A DNA stretch of 64,000 nt from Galactobacter caseinivorans (GTDB taxonomy: Bacteria; Actinomycetota; Actinomycetes; Actinomycetales; Micrococcaceae), in the NCBI RefSeq assembly GCF_003640665.1, contig NZ_QQXL01000001.1, forward strand, positions 682,001 through 746,000, in the 5' to 3' direction. Positions 34,008 to 42,993 of the stretch are shown here, piece by piece. A program made the translations under genes and the position numbers. The notes beneath the pieces are model-generated. The model was not told the DNA's origin, did not search any database, and saw only the letters and a list, made by a program, of their open reading frames with translations. Every line of letters begins with the position of its first letter. Positions within the stretch are counted from its first letter, which is position 1.

Positions 34008-37000
34008 GACTGCATCGGCTTGATTTGACGGCGTTTGGGCCCTTCCCAGGCCGCGAGTCCATCGATTTTGACGCACTCAGCGGAGCCGGTTTGTTTCTGC
34101 TGCGCGGCGAGACGGGGTCTGGCAAGACCAGCCTGCTCGACGCCGTGTGCTTTGGTTTGTACGGCAGGTTGCCTGGGGTGCGGGCAGGGTCGGAGAAGCG
34201 GATCCGCAGCGACTACGCGCAGCCGGAGGTGGCCCCCGAGGTGGAGGTGGAGTTCTCCGTGCGCGGGCGCCGGCTGCGCGTGACCCGCAGCCCGGAATGG
34301 GAACGCCCCAAGAAACGCGGCACCGGTTCCACGCGGGCCATGGCCAAGGCCTTGGTGGCCGAATGGGATGGGCAGGCGTGGAATGCGCTCAGCTCCCGCC
34401 TGGATGAGGTGGGCCAGCTGGTGGGTGCGGTCCTCGGTATGGACGTGCACCAGTTCACGCGTGTGGCCATGCTGCCCCAAGGCGAGTTCGCCGCGTTCCT
34501 TCGCTCCACCGATGCGGACAGGGAGAAGCTGCTCAAGCGCCTCTTTGACACCGCACTCTTTGACACCACGGTGGAGCAGGCGCAAGCCAGGAAGAAGGAG
34601 TTGGCGGAGCAGGTGGGCGCGCGCGGCCAGGCCCGCCAGGCCATGGTGGCGCAGCTGGCCGGGAATGTGGCGGCGCACTTCGGGGAGCACATCCTGGAGG
34701 TCGGGCGGGAACCGCTGCGTGAGCAAGCGGGCGCCCAGAGCGAGCCGACGCAGCGGGAAGTACCGGCCGCCCCAGGAGACTCGGCGGGCTCGGTAGATGC
34801 TGCAGACGCGGCGGAACGGCCCGGCGATCCGGACTGGTTTGAGCGGCTGGGCCGTCATGCGCAGCATGGTGTTGATCAGGCGGAGGCGCTGCTCCGGGAG
34901 CGCAGGGAGCTCTCGACCACCGCGCGGGTCGCCTCGGATGAGGGCGCGCAACGCGTGTCCGACGCCGCGCAGTTGGCTCAATGGCTCAGGCGTCACGAGG
35001 CGCTGGAGGCGGGTCGCACGGCCGCTGACGCGGACGAGGCGCGCCTTTCCCTGCACCAGCGCGGCGTGGCCGTGCGTTCGGAACTGGACGCCGCGGCGTC
35101 GGGCAAGAAGACCCTGGAACGCGCGGTGGACGGCGGCCACGAACGGCTCGCCAGCCTGAGGGCCGTGCCACTGAACACCCTCACGGCGGAGGGGATCAGC
35201 GCGGAGGACTGGAACGCGTATCTGGACCAGTCCGCCGAGGAGGCCGCCGAGCGCGATGCGCCAAGGGTCGGCGCGACCCTGGAATGGATCGCGACCGCTG
35301 AGGCGGCCGCTGAGTCCGCCGCGCAGGCCCTCAAGGCCGAGCACCTGGCCGCCAGCGCGCGCAAGCACGCGCAGCAGCGTGCCGCCGCCGCGGACAAGGC
35401 TCGGATCGCGGCCCAAGCGGCGCGTGACGCCGTGGCGAAGGCGGAGCAGGGCCTGGCAACTGCGGTGGACGCAGCGGCCAAGGCCCCGGCCCCGCTGCAG
35501 GCCCCCGAGTCCTGGGACGCAGAACACGAACGAGCTGTGGCACTGCACGGGGCGGCGGAACGAGCCCAGAAGGCGCAGCACGCCGTGGGGAAGGCCGAGG
35601 AGGCAGCCGCCGGTGCCGCCGCGGCGCTGGGTGAGGCCGAGCGTGAGCTGGATCGGGTCCGCGAGGCTCGTTCCGGCGCGCTCGTGGCGGTGCTTGCCGC
35701 GGAACTCGTGGACGCTCAGCCGTGTCCTGTCTGTGGTTCGCCGGATCACCCGGAGCCCGCCACCACGCAGGAGAGCCTGCCGGTGCAGTTGGCGGAGCAG
35801 ACGCTCAAGGCAGCCGAGGTCGCACTGGCCGGGGCGAGGGAGCAGCGGGAGGCGCGCCTCACCGCGGTCTCGGCCGCCCAAGCCGCCCACGCGGAGGCCA
35901 GCGCCGCCGCGCAGGGTTTCACCCCAGAGACCGCGCAGGCGCAGAGTCAGGCCGTGGCCGCACGCCGCGCGGAGTCCGCGGCGCAGCAACAGGCGCATCG
36001 GGCCGCCACCCTCCACGCGGAGGAGGCCCAGAAACTGCACGCGGCCGCAACCGCGGCGGCGCAGGCCAAGGATGAGGCCCTCCTCGGCCTCGAAGCGGAG
36101 CTGGAGCAAGCTCAAGCGGCCGTGTCTGAGGCCGAGCAGCTGGCGCAAGAGGCCGCTGCCGGGCATCAGGACCTCCCGAGTAGGCGCGCCGCCATCGGCA
36201 CCTGGCTCACGGCGTTGGGTGCTGCCCGCGAGGCATGGAGCCTTGTTGCCTCCGCCCGGGTCCAAGCCGCCACGGCCGCTCAGCGCGCGCAGGAGGCACT
36301 GGAGCGGGCGGGGATGAGTGCGGAGGCCGCGGCCCAGGCGGTGCTGCCGCAGCAGCAGGCGGACGTGGTGGCCGCTCGGGTCCGCGCCGTGGCCGGGGAA
36401 CGGGCCAAGTTGCAGGAACTGGAGGCCACGGAGCCCCTGAAGCGCGCCAGGCTGGCGGATCAGGGCGGGGTGGTGGTGCCACATGACGAAGCGCTGGCCG
36501 ACCTCGCCGCCGCCGCCGTGCAGGCGGCCAAGGCCAGCGATGAAGCCGCGACCGCACTGGGGCTGGTGCGCGCGGTGCACCAAGACATTGAGCGTCAAGC
36601 CCAGCAGGTGGCGCGCCTTGACCTGGAGGTGGGGCCGCTGCTGCGCAAGAGTCAGACCGCCGCTGCCATCGCGGATGTGCTGGCGGGGAACGGCGAGAAT
36701 CAGCTGAACATGTCATTGCCCACGTACGTTCTGGCCGCGCGGCTGGAATCCGTTGCCGAGGCCGCGACGCACCGCCTGGACGCCATGAGTGATGGCCGCT
36801 ACCGACTGGTACACGTGGACGCCAAGAGCGGAAACCGCAAGTCCGGGCTGGGGCTGGCTGTGGAGGACTCCTGGACCGGCGTGCAGCGCGCCCCCCAGAC
36901 GCTGTCCGGCGGGGAGAGCTTCATGGCCTCCCTTGCGCTGGCGCTTGGCCTGGCGGATGTGGTGCAAGAGGAGTCTGGGGGAGTGGACGTGGAGACTCTC

Positions 37001-37207
37001 TTTGTTGACGAGGGCTTTGGCACGCTGGACCCGGAAACGTTGGAGCTGGTGCTGGATGGCCTGGATCAGCTGCGCCGTGGAGGGCGCCTGGTGGGGGTGG
37101 TCTCCCACGTCGCCGAGCTGGGCTCTCGCATCCCAGCGCAGGTGCGTGTGAGCAAGACCCGGCAGGGATCCACAGCGCAGGTGGTGGGTGTGGGAGAGAG
37201 CGACTAG
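34004..37207 (+). CDS. sbcC: Exonuclease SbcCD, subunit C
   Basis: This is the Rad50-type ATPase, 1067 residues. Walker A is RGETGSGKTSLLDAV near residue 36. Long Ala/Glu/Gln/Arg-rich coiled coils run from about 190 to 900, broken by the zinc-hook motif CPVCGSPDHPEP near residue 574. The signature is LSGGESFMASLALAL and Walker B is TLFVDEGFGTLD. The coiled coils are unusually alanine-rich, reflecting the GC content. With SbcD it processes DNA hairpins and protein-blocked ends. Confidence 0.97.
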   Translation: MRLHRLDLTAFGPFPGRESIDFDALSGAGLFLLRGETGSGKTSLLDAVCFGLYGRLPGVRAGSEKRIRSDYAQPEVAPEVEVEFSVRGRRLRVTRSPEWERPKKRGTGSTRAMAKALVAEWDGQAWNALSSRLDEVGQLVGAVLGMDVHQFTRVAMLPQGEFAAFLRSTDADREKLLKRLFDTALFDTTVEQAQARKKELAEQVGARGQARQAMVAQLAGNVAAHFGEHILEVGREPLREQAGAQSEPTQREVPAAPGDSAGSVDAADAAERPGDPDWFERLGRHAQHGVDQAEALLRERRELSTTARVASDEGAQRVSDAAQLAQWLRRHEALEAGRTAADADEARLSLHQRGVAVRSELDAAASGKKTLERAVDGGHERLASLRAVPLNTLTAEGISAEDWNAYLDQSAEEAAERDAPRVGATLEWIATAEAAAESAAQALKAEHLAASARKHAQQRAAAADKARIAAQAARDAVAKAEQGLATAVDAAAKAPAPLQAPESWDAEHERAVALHGAAERAQKAQHAVGKAEEAAAGAAAALGEAERELDRVREARSGALVAVLAAELVDAQPCPVCGSPDHPEPATTQESLPVQLAEQTLKAAEVALAGAREQREARLTAVSAAQAAHAEASAAAQGFTPETAQAQSQAVAARRAESAAQQQAHRAATLHAEEAQKLHAAATAAAQAKDEALLGLEAELEQAQAAVSEAEQLAQEAAAGHQDLPSRRAAIGTWLTALGAAREAWSLVASARVQAATAAQRAQEALERAGMSAEAAAQAVLPQQQADVVAARVRAVAGERAKLQELEATEPLKRARLADQGGVVVPHDEALADLAAAAVQAAKASDEAATALGLVRAVHQDIERQAQQVARLDLEVGPLLRKSQTAAAIADVLAGNGENQLNMSLPTYVLAARLESVAEAATHRLDAMSDGRYRLVHVDAKSGNRKSGLGLAVEDSWTGVQRAPQTLSGGESFMASLALALGLADVVQEESGGVDVETLFVDEGFGTLDPETLELVLDGLDQLRRGGRLVGVVSHVAELGSRIPAQVRVSKTRQGSTAQVVGVGESD

Positions 37208-37307
37208 ACTGGTTTGGTCTACCAAGGGTTCGGCACGACGGGAGGCAGGGACGTCGTGCGCAGGCTTCGCCGTACCTTCACGGACAAGCCAGTCCCGGAG
37301 GTCATCC

Positions 37308-38666
37308 GTGAACCCCAAGACTTCGTCTTCTAGTAACGCCCAAAAGCAGGACACCAGCCCGGCGCCCACCGGCCTCAAGGCCATGGCGGCCGTGGTCGGC
37401 CCCGCGTACTTCCCGGTCTCCGCACTCGCCCGCCTGCCGCTGTCCATGCTGGTCATCGGCGCGCTCACCTACATCGTCTCCTCCGCGGCTGACTTCACCA
37501 CCGCGGGCGCCGTCGCGGCGCTGGCCGGCATTGGCGTGGCCGTTGGCGCGCCGCTCTCCGGAGCCGCCTCTGATCGCTGGGGGCAGCGCGTCACCCTACT
37601 CACCTCCACGGTGCTGTACTCCGCGGGACTGCTCTGGCTTCTTGTGGCCGGCGCGCCGCGTGAGGGCGGCTTGACCCTGGACTTCCAGCTCATGGCTGCG
37701 GCCCTGGTGGCCGGTGTGGTGGTCCCGCAGGCCGGGCCCATGACCCGCGTGCGTTGGATCATTCGGCTTGCCGGTCCCGGCGGAGACCTGAAGACGCTGG
37801 ACGCCGCTCAGGGCTACGAGTCCACGGTGGATGAGATGAGCTTTGTGCTGGGTCCAGCGGCGGTGGGCATCATCGCCGCGGCCTTTGGGCCCGCCGTGCC
37901 ACTGTGGGTGGCGCTGGCCCTCACGATCGTGTTTGTGCCATGGTTTGCCCTGCATTCGCGCTCCGCGCTTGCCGCTCCAGTGCGCCGCGCCAAGGCCGGT
38001 CCTGCAGCAGAGGCCGGTCCTGCCGCAGAGGCCGGGGCGGACTCCGCGCCGTCAGATCACGCCAAGCAGGCCGCCGCCGCCCGCGCTGCCGGGGTGCCGT
38101 GGGCTCTCATCGGCGTGCTCTTGCTTGGCATGCTCAGCATCGGCTCCATCTTTGGCTCGCTGGCCACCGTGGCCACCGTGTTCGCGGACGAGACCGGCCA
38201 CCCCGGCAGCGGCGGCCTCATCTACGCGACGCTCGGGCTCACCTCAGGCGCCGCGGCACTGAGCGTCTCCCGTTGGCCCCAACGCTGGAGCCCGGCGCGT
38301 CGCTGGGTGGCGTGTGCCATCGTTTTGGTGCCCATGCTCTGCCTGCTCTGGCTGGCGGCCGTGCCGTGGCACTTTGCCGTGGTGCTGCTGCTGGTTGGTG
38401 CCCCGATTGGCCCGGTGCTGGTGACCATCTTCAGCGCCGCCGGCGCGCGCACACCCTCCCACCGTTTGGGCTTTGTCATGACGCTCCTGAGCGCCGGCAT
38501 CACCCTGGGCACCTCGATCGGCAACTGGGCTGGCGGAATGGTGGCCGACGCCGGTGGGCACCGTGACGCGCTCTGGGTTACCTTTGCGTCCGGTATCGCC
38601 CTGCTGCTCTTCGGCATCCTTTATGCCATTGCGAGCATGAAGAAAGCGTCACGACAGGGTAACTAA
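37308..38666 (+). CDS. MFS transporter
   Basis: This is a major facilitator protein of 452 residues with about twelve transmembrane segments. The loop between helices 2 and 3 has the MFS motif A form SGAASDRWGQRVTLL. The central loop is Ala/Pro-rich with a short duplicated sequence (AKAGPAAEAGPAAEAGAD). The GTG at 37308 is chosen because GGAGGT lies 5 nt upstream; the open frame starts earlier in sbcC but without membrane segments. The substrate is unknown, and no operon partner is seen. Confidence 0.85.
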   Translation: MNPKTSSSSNAQKQDTSPAPTGLKAMAAVVGPAYFPVSALARLPLSMLVIGALTYIVSSAADFTTAGAVAALAGIGVAVGAPLSGAASDRWGQRVTLLTSTVLYSAGLLWLLVAGAPREGGLTLDFQLMAAALVAGVVVPQAGPMTRVRWIIRLAGPGGDLKTLDAAQGYESTVDEMSFVLGPAAVGIIAAAFGPAVPLWVALALTIVFVPWFALHSRSALAAPVRRAKAGPAAEAGPAAEAGADSAPSDHAKQAAAARAAGVPWALIGVLLLGMLSIGSIFGSLATVATVFADETGHPGSGGLIYATLGLTSGAAALSVSRWPQRWSPARRWVACAIVLVPMLCLLWLAAVPWHFAVVLLLVGAPIGPVLVTIFSAAGARTPSHRLGFVMTLLSAGITLGTSIGNWAGGMVADAGGHRDALWVTFASGIALLLFGILYAIASMKKASRQGN

Positions 38667-38678
38667 GCCGCTCATTGC

Positions 38679-38684
38679 TAAGCT
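38679..38684 (+). promoter_or_regulatory. -10 box of leaderless promoter
   Basis: TAAGCT, 7 nt before the ATG at 38692. Confidence 0.55.
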
Positions 38685-38691
38685 GGGATGC

Positions 38692-39645
38692 ATGAAAATT
38701 GATGCGCCTCGCGGCTCTGCCATGCTGGGGCTTGGACACTTCCAGCCGGAAAAGGTCCTGACCAATCGCGACATTGAAGAACTCGTAGACACCAACGATG
38801 AGTGGATCCAGTCCCGCACTGGAATCCGCGAGCGTCACATCGCTGGGGAGGGCGAGGACACCACGACGATGGCCGTGGCCGCCGCCCGCATGGCCCTAGC
38901 GGATGCGGGCCTCAGTGACGTGGACCTGGTGATCGTGGCCAGCACCACCTCGGAGGCCCGCAGCCCCAACGGCGCGGCCCGCGTGAGCAGCGAGCTGGGC
39001 TTCACCGGCCCCGCCGTGATTGACATCAATACCGCATGCTCCGGCTTCGAGTACGCGTTGGCGCTCGCTGATCAGTCCATCAGCGCAGGTGTCGCGGAGA
39101 CGGCCCTGGTGATCGGCTCCGAGACCCTCTCTCGGATCACGGACTGGACGGATAGGGCCACCTGCGTGCTGACCGCGGACGGCGCCGGCGCGGTGGTGCT
39201 AGGAGCCAGCGCGGTGAAGCACGTCTCCCCGGTGGTGTGGGGCTCCGTCCCCGAACTGGCTGATGCAGTGGTGGTCAAGGGCGAGCCGCCCATTTTCTCG
39301 CAGAATGGCCGCAGCGTGATGCGGTGGGCGCTGACCAGCTCGGTGAAGGACGCGGAACGCGTCCTGGAGCGGGCCGGCGTGAGCATGGACCAGATTGACG
39401 TGCTGGCCTTCCACCAGGCCAATCTGCGCATCATCGAGCCGCTGGCCAAGGGCCTGGGAGCCACAGATCGCCACATCGTGCTCACGGACGTGGAGGTCTC
39501 CGGAAACACCTCCGCGGCCTCCGTTCCCATGGCCCTGTCCAAGGCCTGGCACGCCGGGGAGCTGCCGCGCGGCGCCAAGGCCCTGCTCTTTGGCTTTGGC
39601 GGCGGCTTCACCTACGCCGGCCAGGTGGTGGATCTGCCCGCCTAG
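38692..39645 (+). CDS. Beta-ketoacyl-ACP synthase III family enzyme
   Basis: This thiolase-fold condensing enzyme has 317 residues. The catalytic triad is complete: Cys116 in INTACSGFEYA, His241 in AFHQANLR and Asn272 in SGNTSAAS. The start LGHFQPEKVLTNRDIEELVDTNDEWIQSRTGIRERHI is typical of FabH. FabH starts fatty acid synthesis by condensing acyl-CoA with malonyl-ACP. No fatty acid synthesis genes are adjacent, so a second, specialised role cannot be excluded. Confidence 0.92.
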   Translation: MKIDAPRGSAMLGLGHFQPEKVLTNRDIEELVDTNDEWIQSRTGIRERHIAGEGEDTTTMAVAAARMALADAGLSDVDLVIVASTTSEARSPNGAARVSSELGFTGPAVIDINTACSGFEYALALADQSISAGVAETALVIGSETLSRITDWTDRATCVLTADGAGAVVLGASAVKHVSPVVWGSVPELADAVVVKGEPPIFSQNGRSVMRWALTSSVKDAERVLERAGVSMDQIDVLAFHQANLRIIEPLAKGLGATDRHIVLTDVEVSGNTSAASVPMALSKAWHAGELPRGAKALLFGFGGGFTYAGQVVDLPA

Positions 39646-39655
39646 GCTGGGCGGG

Positions 39656-39865
39656 CTAGAGGGACTCGCCGCGTAGCGGCATCGCGGTGGAGGCCACGGT
39701 GTACCAAGAGGTCAGCACGGGGTGCCCATCAATGTCCGCCGGGTCTGGGCCATGATGTGGCGGGTCCCCTGACTCCAGCCGGGAAATGGAGCGTTTGCGC
39801 TCGCGCAATTCCTGCATGGCCGCATAGGCGTTGGGCTGAAAGACCTGCATCAGCATGTCAAACAT
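39656..39865 (-). CDS. Small hypothetical protein (possibly DUF6191-like)
   Basis: The protein has 69 residues, starting FDMLMQVFQPNAYAAMQELRERKRSIS and then GPDPADIDGHPVL. This resembles small actinobacterial proteins with a short helical N-terminus and a PxDIDxG-type end, but the match is weak. GGAG lies 7 nt before the ATG at 39865. It is convergent with the KAS III gene and divergent from the M20 peptidase gene. Confidence 0.5.
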   Translation of the reverse strand: MFDMLMQVFQPNAYAAMQELRERKRSISRLESGDPPHHGPDPADIDGHPVLTSWYTVASTAMPLRGESL

Positions 39866-39942
39866 GAAGCGCTCCTGCCCTCGTTCGCCGCGCACTGGCC
39901 CGTCTCAGACGGTGAGAGCAGACTACGCGCCCCGCCCCTGCC

Positions 39943-39948
39943 TAGACT
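39943..39948 (+). promoter_or_regulatory. -10 box of leaderless promoter
   Basis: TAGACT, 6 nt before the GTG at 39955. Confidence 0.6.
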
Positions 39949-39954
39949 GTGAGC

Positions 39955-41307
39955 GTGACTCAGCCACTCGACGTCGAGCAGCTCTCCGAGCGTGCCGCCC
40001 GCATCCTCTCCGCCCTGGTCCGCATTCCCACCGTGTCCCGCCCGGAGGGCAGGCAGCAGGATGATCAGGCCTTTGGTCAACACGTGCGCGCCATCGAGGA
40101 GAACTTCCCGCTGCTGACCGCCGCCTGCGAGCGTCTCACCGTGGGCTCCCACGGGCAGCTGTGGCGCTGGCCGGGCGCGGACTCGGCACGGGCCATGGTT
40201 CTCATGGCACATCAGGACGTGGTGCCGGCGGTGGAATCTGACGGTTGGAGCGCGGACCCCTTCTCCGGGCGGATCGCGGACGGGCGGGTGCACGGGCGCG
40301 GCACCTTGGATGACAAGGGCGACCTGGTGTGCACGCTCTTGGGCGCAGAGACGCTGCTGGAGCAGGGCTGGGAGCCCGCCACCGATGTGTGGTTCATGCT
40401 CGGGGATAACGAGGAGACGGCCGGCGGCAGCGCTCAGCAGGCGGTGGACGTGTTGCGCCAGCGCGGTGTGCGCCCGGAGGTGGTGTTGGATGAGGGCGGC
40501 GCCGTCGCTACGGACGTTTTCCCTGGCGTCACGGATGCGCTCGCGCTCGTGGGACTGGGGGAGAAGGGGCTGCTCTCTGTGCGTTTGGTGGCTTCCTCCG
40601 GCGGCGGGCACGCCTCCGCCCCGCCGCGGATGGGGGCGGTGGAGCGCATTGCGCGGGCCGTGGAGCGCCTGCGCAAGCACCCGTTCCCCGCCAACTTTCA
40701 CCCTGTGACCCAGCAACTGCTGCGCACGCTGAGCCAGAAGGCCAGCGGCGCGGTCTCGCCCGCGTTGCGTGCCGCCGCTGCCGCAGGGCCCGCGGGGGCC
40801 GCGCTCTTGGCCCAGATGGGTGGGGAGGCCGCCGCGCTGGTGCGCACCACCGTCGCGGCGACCGAGCTCAGCGGCGCGGACGGGCACAACGTGCTGGCCG
40901 CTAGGGCCTCCGTGGTGCTCAACCTGCGCCTGTCCCCGGGCACCTCTGTGGGGGCGGCCCTCGCCCGGCTGCGTCGCGTGGTCCGGGACCGGCAGATTGA
41001 GTGGGAAACGTTGGAGGCCAACGAACCCAGCCCGGTCTCGCCGGCTGATGGGGCTCCGTTGGAGGCGCTGCGCGCCGCCTTGGCCCAATCTCATCCCGGG
41101 GTGGAGGTGGCGCCGTACGTGGTGTTGGCCGCGACCGATGCGCGCCGCTTCCATGCCATCGCCGAGCATGTGTACCGCTTTGCCCCGTTGCGCATGGGCG
41201 GCCGGGAGCGGGGCAGCATCCACGGCACCGATGAGTCCGTGGCCGTGGCGGACTTGGGCCCGGGCGTCGTCTTTTACCGGTCGTTTTTGGGTTCGCATGG
41301 GTCATAG
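39955..41307 (+). CDS. M20 family metallopeptidase (dipeptidase/deacylase type)
   Basis: This zinc hydrolase has 450 residues. The metal site is visible: MAHQDVVPA (His, Asp), GRGTLDDKGDL (bridging Asp), GDNEETAGG (catalytic Glu-Glu) and a late HGTDES His. The dimerisation insert covers about residues 195-320. Such enzymes cleave dipeptides, acyl-amino acids or similar amides; the exact substrate is unknown. GTG 39955 is preferred to GTG 39949 because of the TAGACT spacing. Confidence 0.9.
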   Translation: MTQPLDVEQLSERAARILSALVRIPTVSRPEGRQQDDQAFGQHVRAIEENFPLLTAACERLTVGSHGQLWRWPGADSARAMVLMAHQDVVPAVESDGWSADPFSGRIADGRVHGRGTLDDKGDLVCTLLGAETLLEQGWEPATDVWFMLGDNEETAGGSAQQAVDVLRQRGVRPEVVLDEGGAVATDVFPGVTDALALVGLGEKGLLSVRLVASSGGGHASAPPRMGAVERIARAVERLRKHPFPANFHPVTQQLLRTLSQKASGAVSPALRAAAAAGPAGAALLAQMGGEAAALVRTTVAATELSGADGHNVLAARASVVLNLRLSPGTSVGAALARLRRVVRDRQIEWETLEANEPSPVSPADGAPLEALRAALAQSHPGVEVAPYVVLAATDARRFHAIAEHVYRFAPLRMGGRERGSIHGTDESVAVADLGPGVVFYRSFLGSHGS

Positions 41308-41320
41308 CGGCCCCAGCGGC

Positions 41321-41326
41321 TAGATT
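41321..41326 (+). promoter_or_regulatory. -10 box of leaderless promoter
   Basis: TAGATT, 6 nt before the ATG at 41333. Confidence 0.6.
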
Positions 41327-41332
41327 TCCGCT

Positions 41333-42787
41333 ATGACCCGCACCACCTTGCCCCCCGCCGTGCCCTGGAAGCTGGTCTCCGGCGTGGTCGGCGCCCTGGT
41401 CCTCGTGGAGCTCACCTCCGGTGTCCTTCAGGGGTTTTACACTCCGCTCCTGACGGAGATTGCCCGCGCGCTTGGCATCAACGACGCGGACGTCACGTGG
41501 CTGGAAGCGGTGCAGCTTGGCGTCTCTGCGTTGGCCGTCCCCCTGTTGGCCGGCGCCGGGGATCGCTGGGGGCATCGCAAGGTCCTGATCCTCTCCACCG
41601 CCATCACTGCGGCGGCGAGCTGGGGGCTGCTGTTTACCGATCATGTGGGCGTGTTTTTTGTGGCGTGGGCGCTGCAGGGCCTCTATGCCGTCTGGCTTCC
41701 GGTGGAGATTGCGTTGGTCCACGCCCGCGCCCGTCGCGTGGGGCAGCCGGGCCTGGTGACGCGGCGCGCCGCCGGCATCTTGGTGGGGGCGCTGGAAATT
41801 GGTGTGATTGGCGGGGCGCTGGCGGGCGGTGCACTGGGGGACGCGCTCCCGCTTCCGGTGGCGCTCGCGATCCCGGCGGTCGTGACCACGTTGTGCCTCT
41901 TTGCCGTCATCTTTTTGATCAAGGCGCCGGTGGCGCAGGTGGGGGACAAAGCGCTCGACGCCGCTGGGCCGGCTCCCCGACGCGATCTCGCCGGGGCGGG
42001 GCTGCTGGCTGTGTCCCTTGCGGCGATCATGGGTGGGCTCTCGGTGTTGCGCGTGTTGGGCATGGGTGCCTGGCAGCCGTGGGCCTTCGTGGCGCTGGGC
42101 CTGGTACTGATGATCGCCTTCGTTCGGGTGGAGTTGCGTGCGCAGGACCCGGTGATGGATATGCGGATCATGGCGGATCGGCGCCAGTGGCCCATCCAGG
42201 CCACGGCGTTTTTCTTTGGCATGTCCGTGCTGGGCGCGCAGGCGCCCCTGTCCACCTTCAGCCGGACGGACCCGTCGGTGGCCGGGCATGGGTTGGGGCT
42301 CAGTTCCGCTCAGGCCTCTTATGTGATTGGTGCGTATGTGCTGAGCCTGGCCATCGGCGCTCTGTGCCTCTCACCCCTGACCAAGCGCCTCCCGTTGAGG
42401 GACGCCCTGATCCTTGGCTGCGCGCTCAACGCGGTGGGGTATGCCCTCTTCCTGCCCAACCACGACGCGCTTGCGGCGGTGATAGCGAACATGGTGATCG
42501 CGGGTCTTGGCTCCGGGCTCCTGGTCGCTGCGCTCCCGCCGGCCGCAGCTGCCGCGGCCCCGGAGCACCGCACCGGGATGGCAACCGGTGCCACCAATGC
42601 GGTGAAGACGTTGGGTGGCGCCGTGGCCAGCGCGGCGTTTGGCGTGATGCTGGCGCATGGCGGGGCGCTGGCTGGGGGCGCCGCGCCGTTGAGTGGCTAC
42701 CTCATGGTCTGGGGTTTCTGTGCGGGCACGGCCCTCCTGGGGGTGCTGCTGCTCAGCGCCGTCCCACGCCACTCGCTGCAGGACTAG
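41333..42787 (+). CDS. MFS transporter, drug-efflux-like
   Basis: This is a 484-residue membrane protein with about fourteen hydrophobic segments, as in the DHA2 branch. Motif A is GAGDRWGHRKVLIL near residue 73, and the fifth helix carries a GALEIGVIGGALAGGALGD stretch recalling the antiporter motif C. This points to proton-driven export of a drug or metabolite, but the substrate is inferred only from family. It has its own TAGATT box 6 nt before the ATG. Confidence 0.86.
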   Translation: MTRTTLPPAVPWKLVSGVVGALVLVELTSGVLQGFYTPLLTEIARALGINDADVTWLEAVQLGVSALAVPLLAGAGDRWGHRKVLILSTAITAAASWGLLFTDHVGVFFVAWALQGLYAVWLPVEIALVHARARRVGQPGLVTRRAAGILVGALEIGVIGGALAGGALGDALPLPVALAIPAVVTTLCLFAVIFLIKAPVAQVGDKALDAAGPAPRRDLAGAGLLAVSLAAIMGGLSVLRVLGMGAWQPWAFVALGLVLMIAFVRVELRAQDPVMDMRIMADRRQWPIQATAFFFGMSVLGAQAPLSTFSRTDPSVAGHGLGLSSAQASYVIGAYVLSLAIGALCLSPLTKRLPLRDALILGCALNAVGYALFLPNHDALAAVIANMVIAGLGSGLLVAALPPAAAAAAPEHRTGMATGATNAVKTLGGAVASAAFGVMLAHGGALAGGAAPLSGYLMVWGFCAGTALLGVLLLSAVPRHSLQD

Positions 42788-42817
42788 CTCCAGGCGTGGG
42801 GGCGCGGAGGGCTTGAC

Positions 42818-42829
42818 TGTGATGTCACA
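42818..42829. promoter_or_regulatory. Palindrome TGTGATGTCACA
   Basis: A perfect 12-bp dyad of CRP half-sites with only 2 nt between them. It may add to the CRP/GlxR-like site at 42840, but the spacing is non-canonical. Confidence 0.35.
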
Positions 42830-42839
42830 TACATCCACC

Positions 42840-42855
42840 TGTGACTGGCGTCACG
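42840..42855. promoter_or_regulatory. CRP/GlxR-like operator
   Basis: TGTGACTGGCGTCACG fits TGTGA-N6-TCACA with one mismatch. It lies about 140 bp before the MHS transporter gene and just upstream of a TATACGAT -10-like sequence at 42867-42874. Confidence 0.5.
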
Positions 42856-42993
42856 GGAACAATGCGTATACGATCTGCTCCATTGCAGTTCTTTACCGAT
42901 CGTTCAGTAAATCGAAATGACCGGACGTTGGGGCCCTTCGGGCTCGATTCATCACTCCGCACGTCCAGAGCATCTGACCCGAGGGGCACCCTG

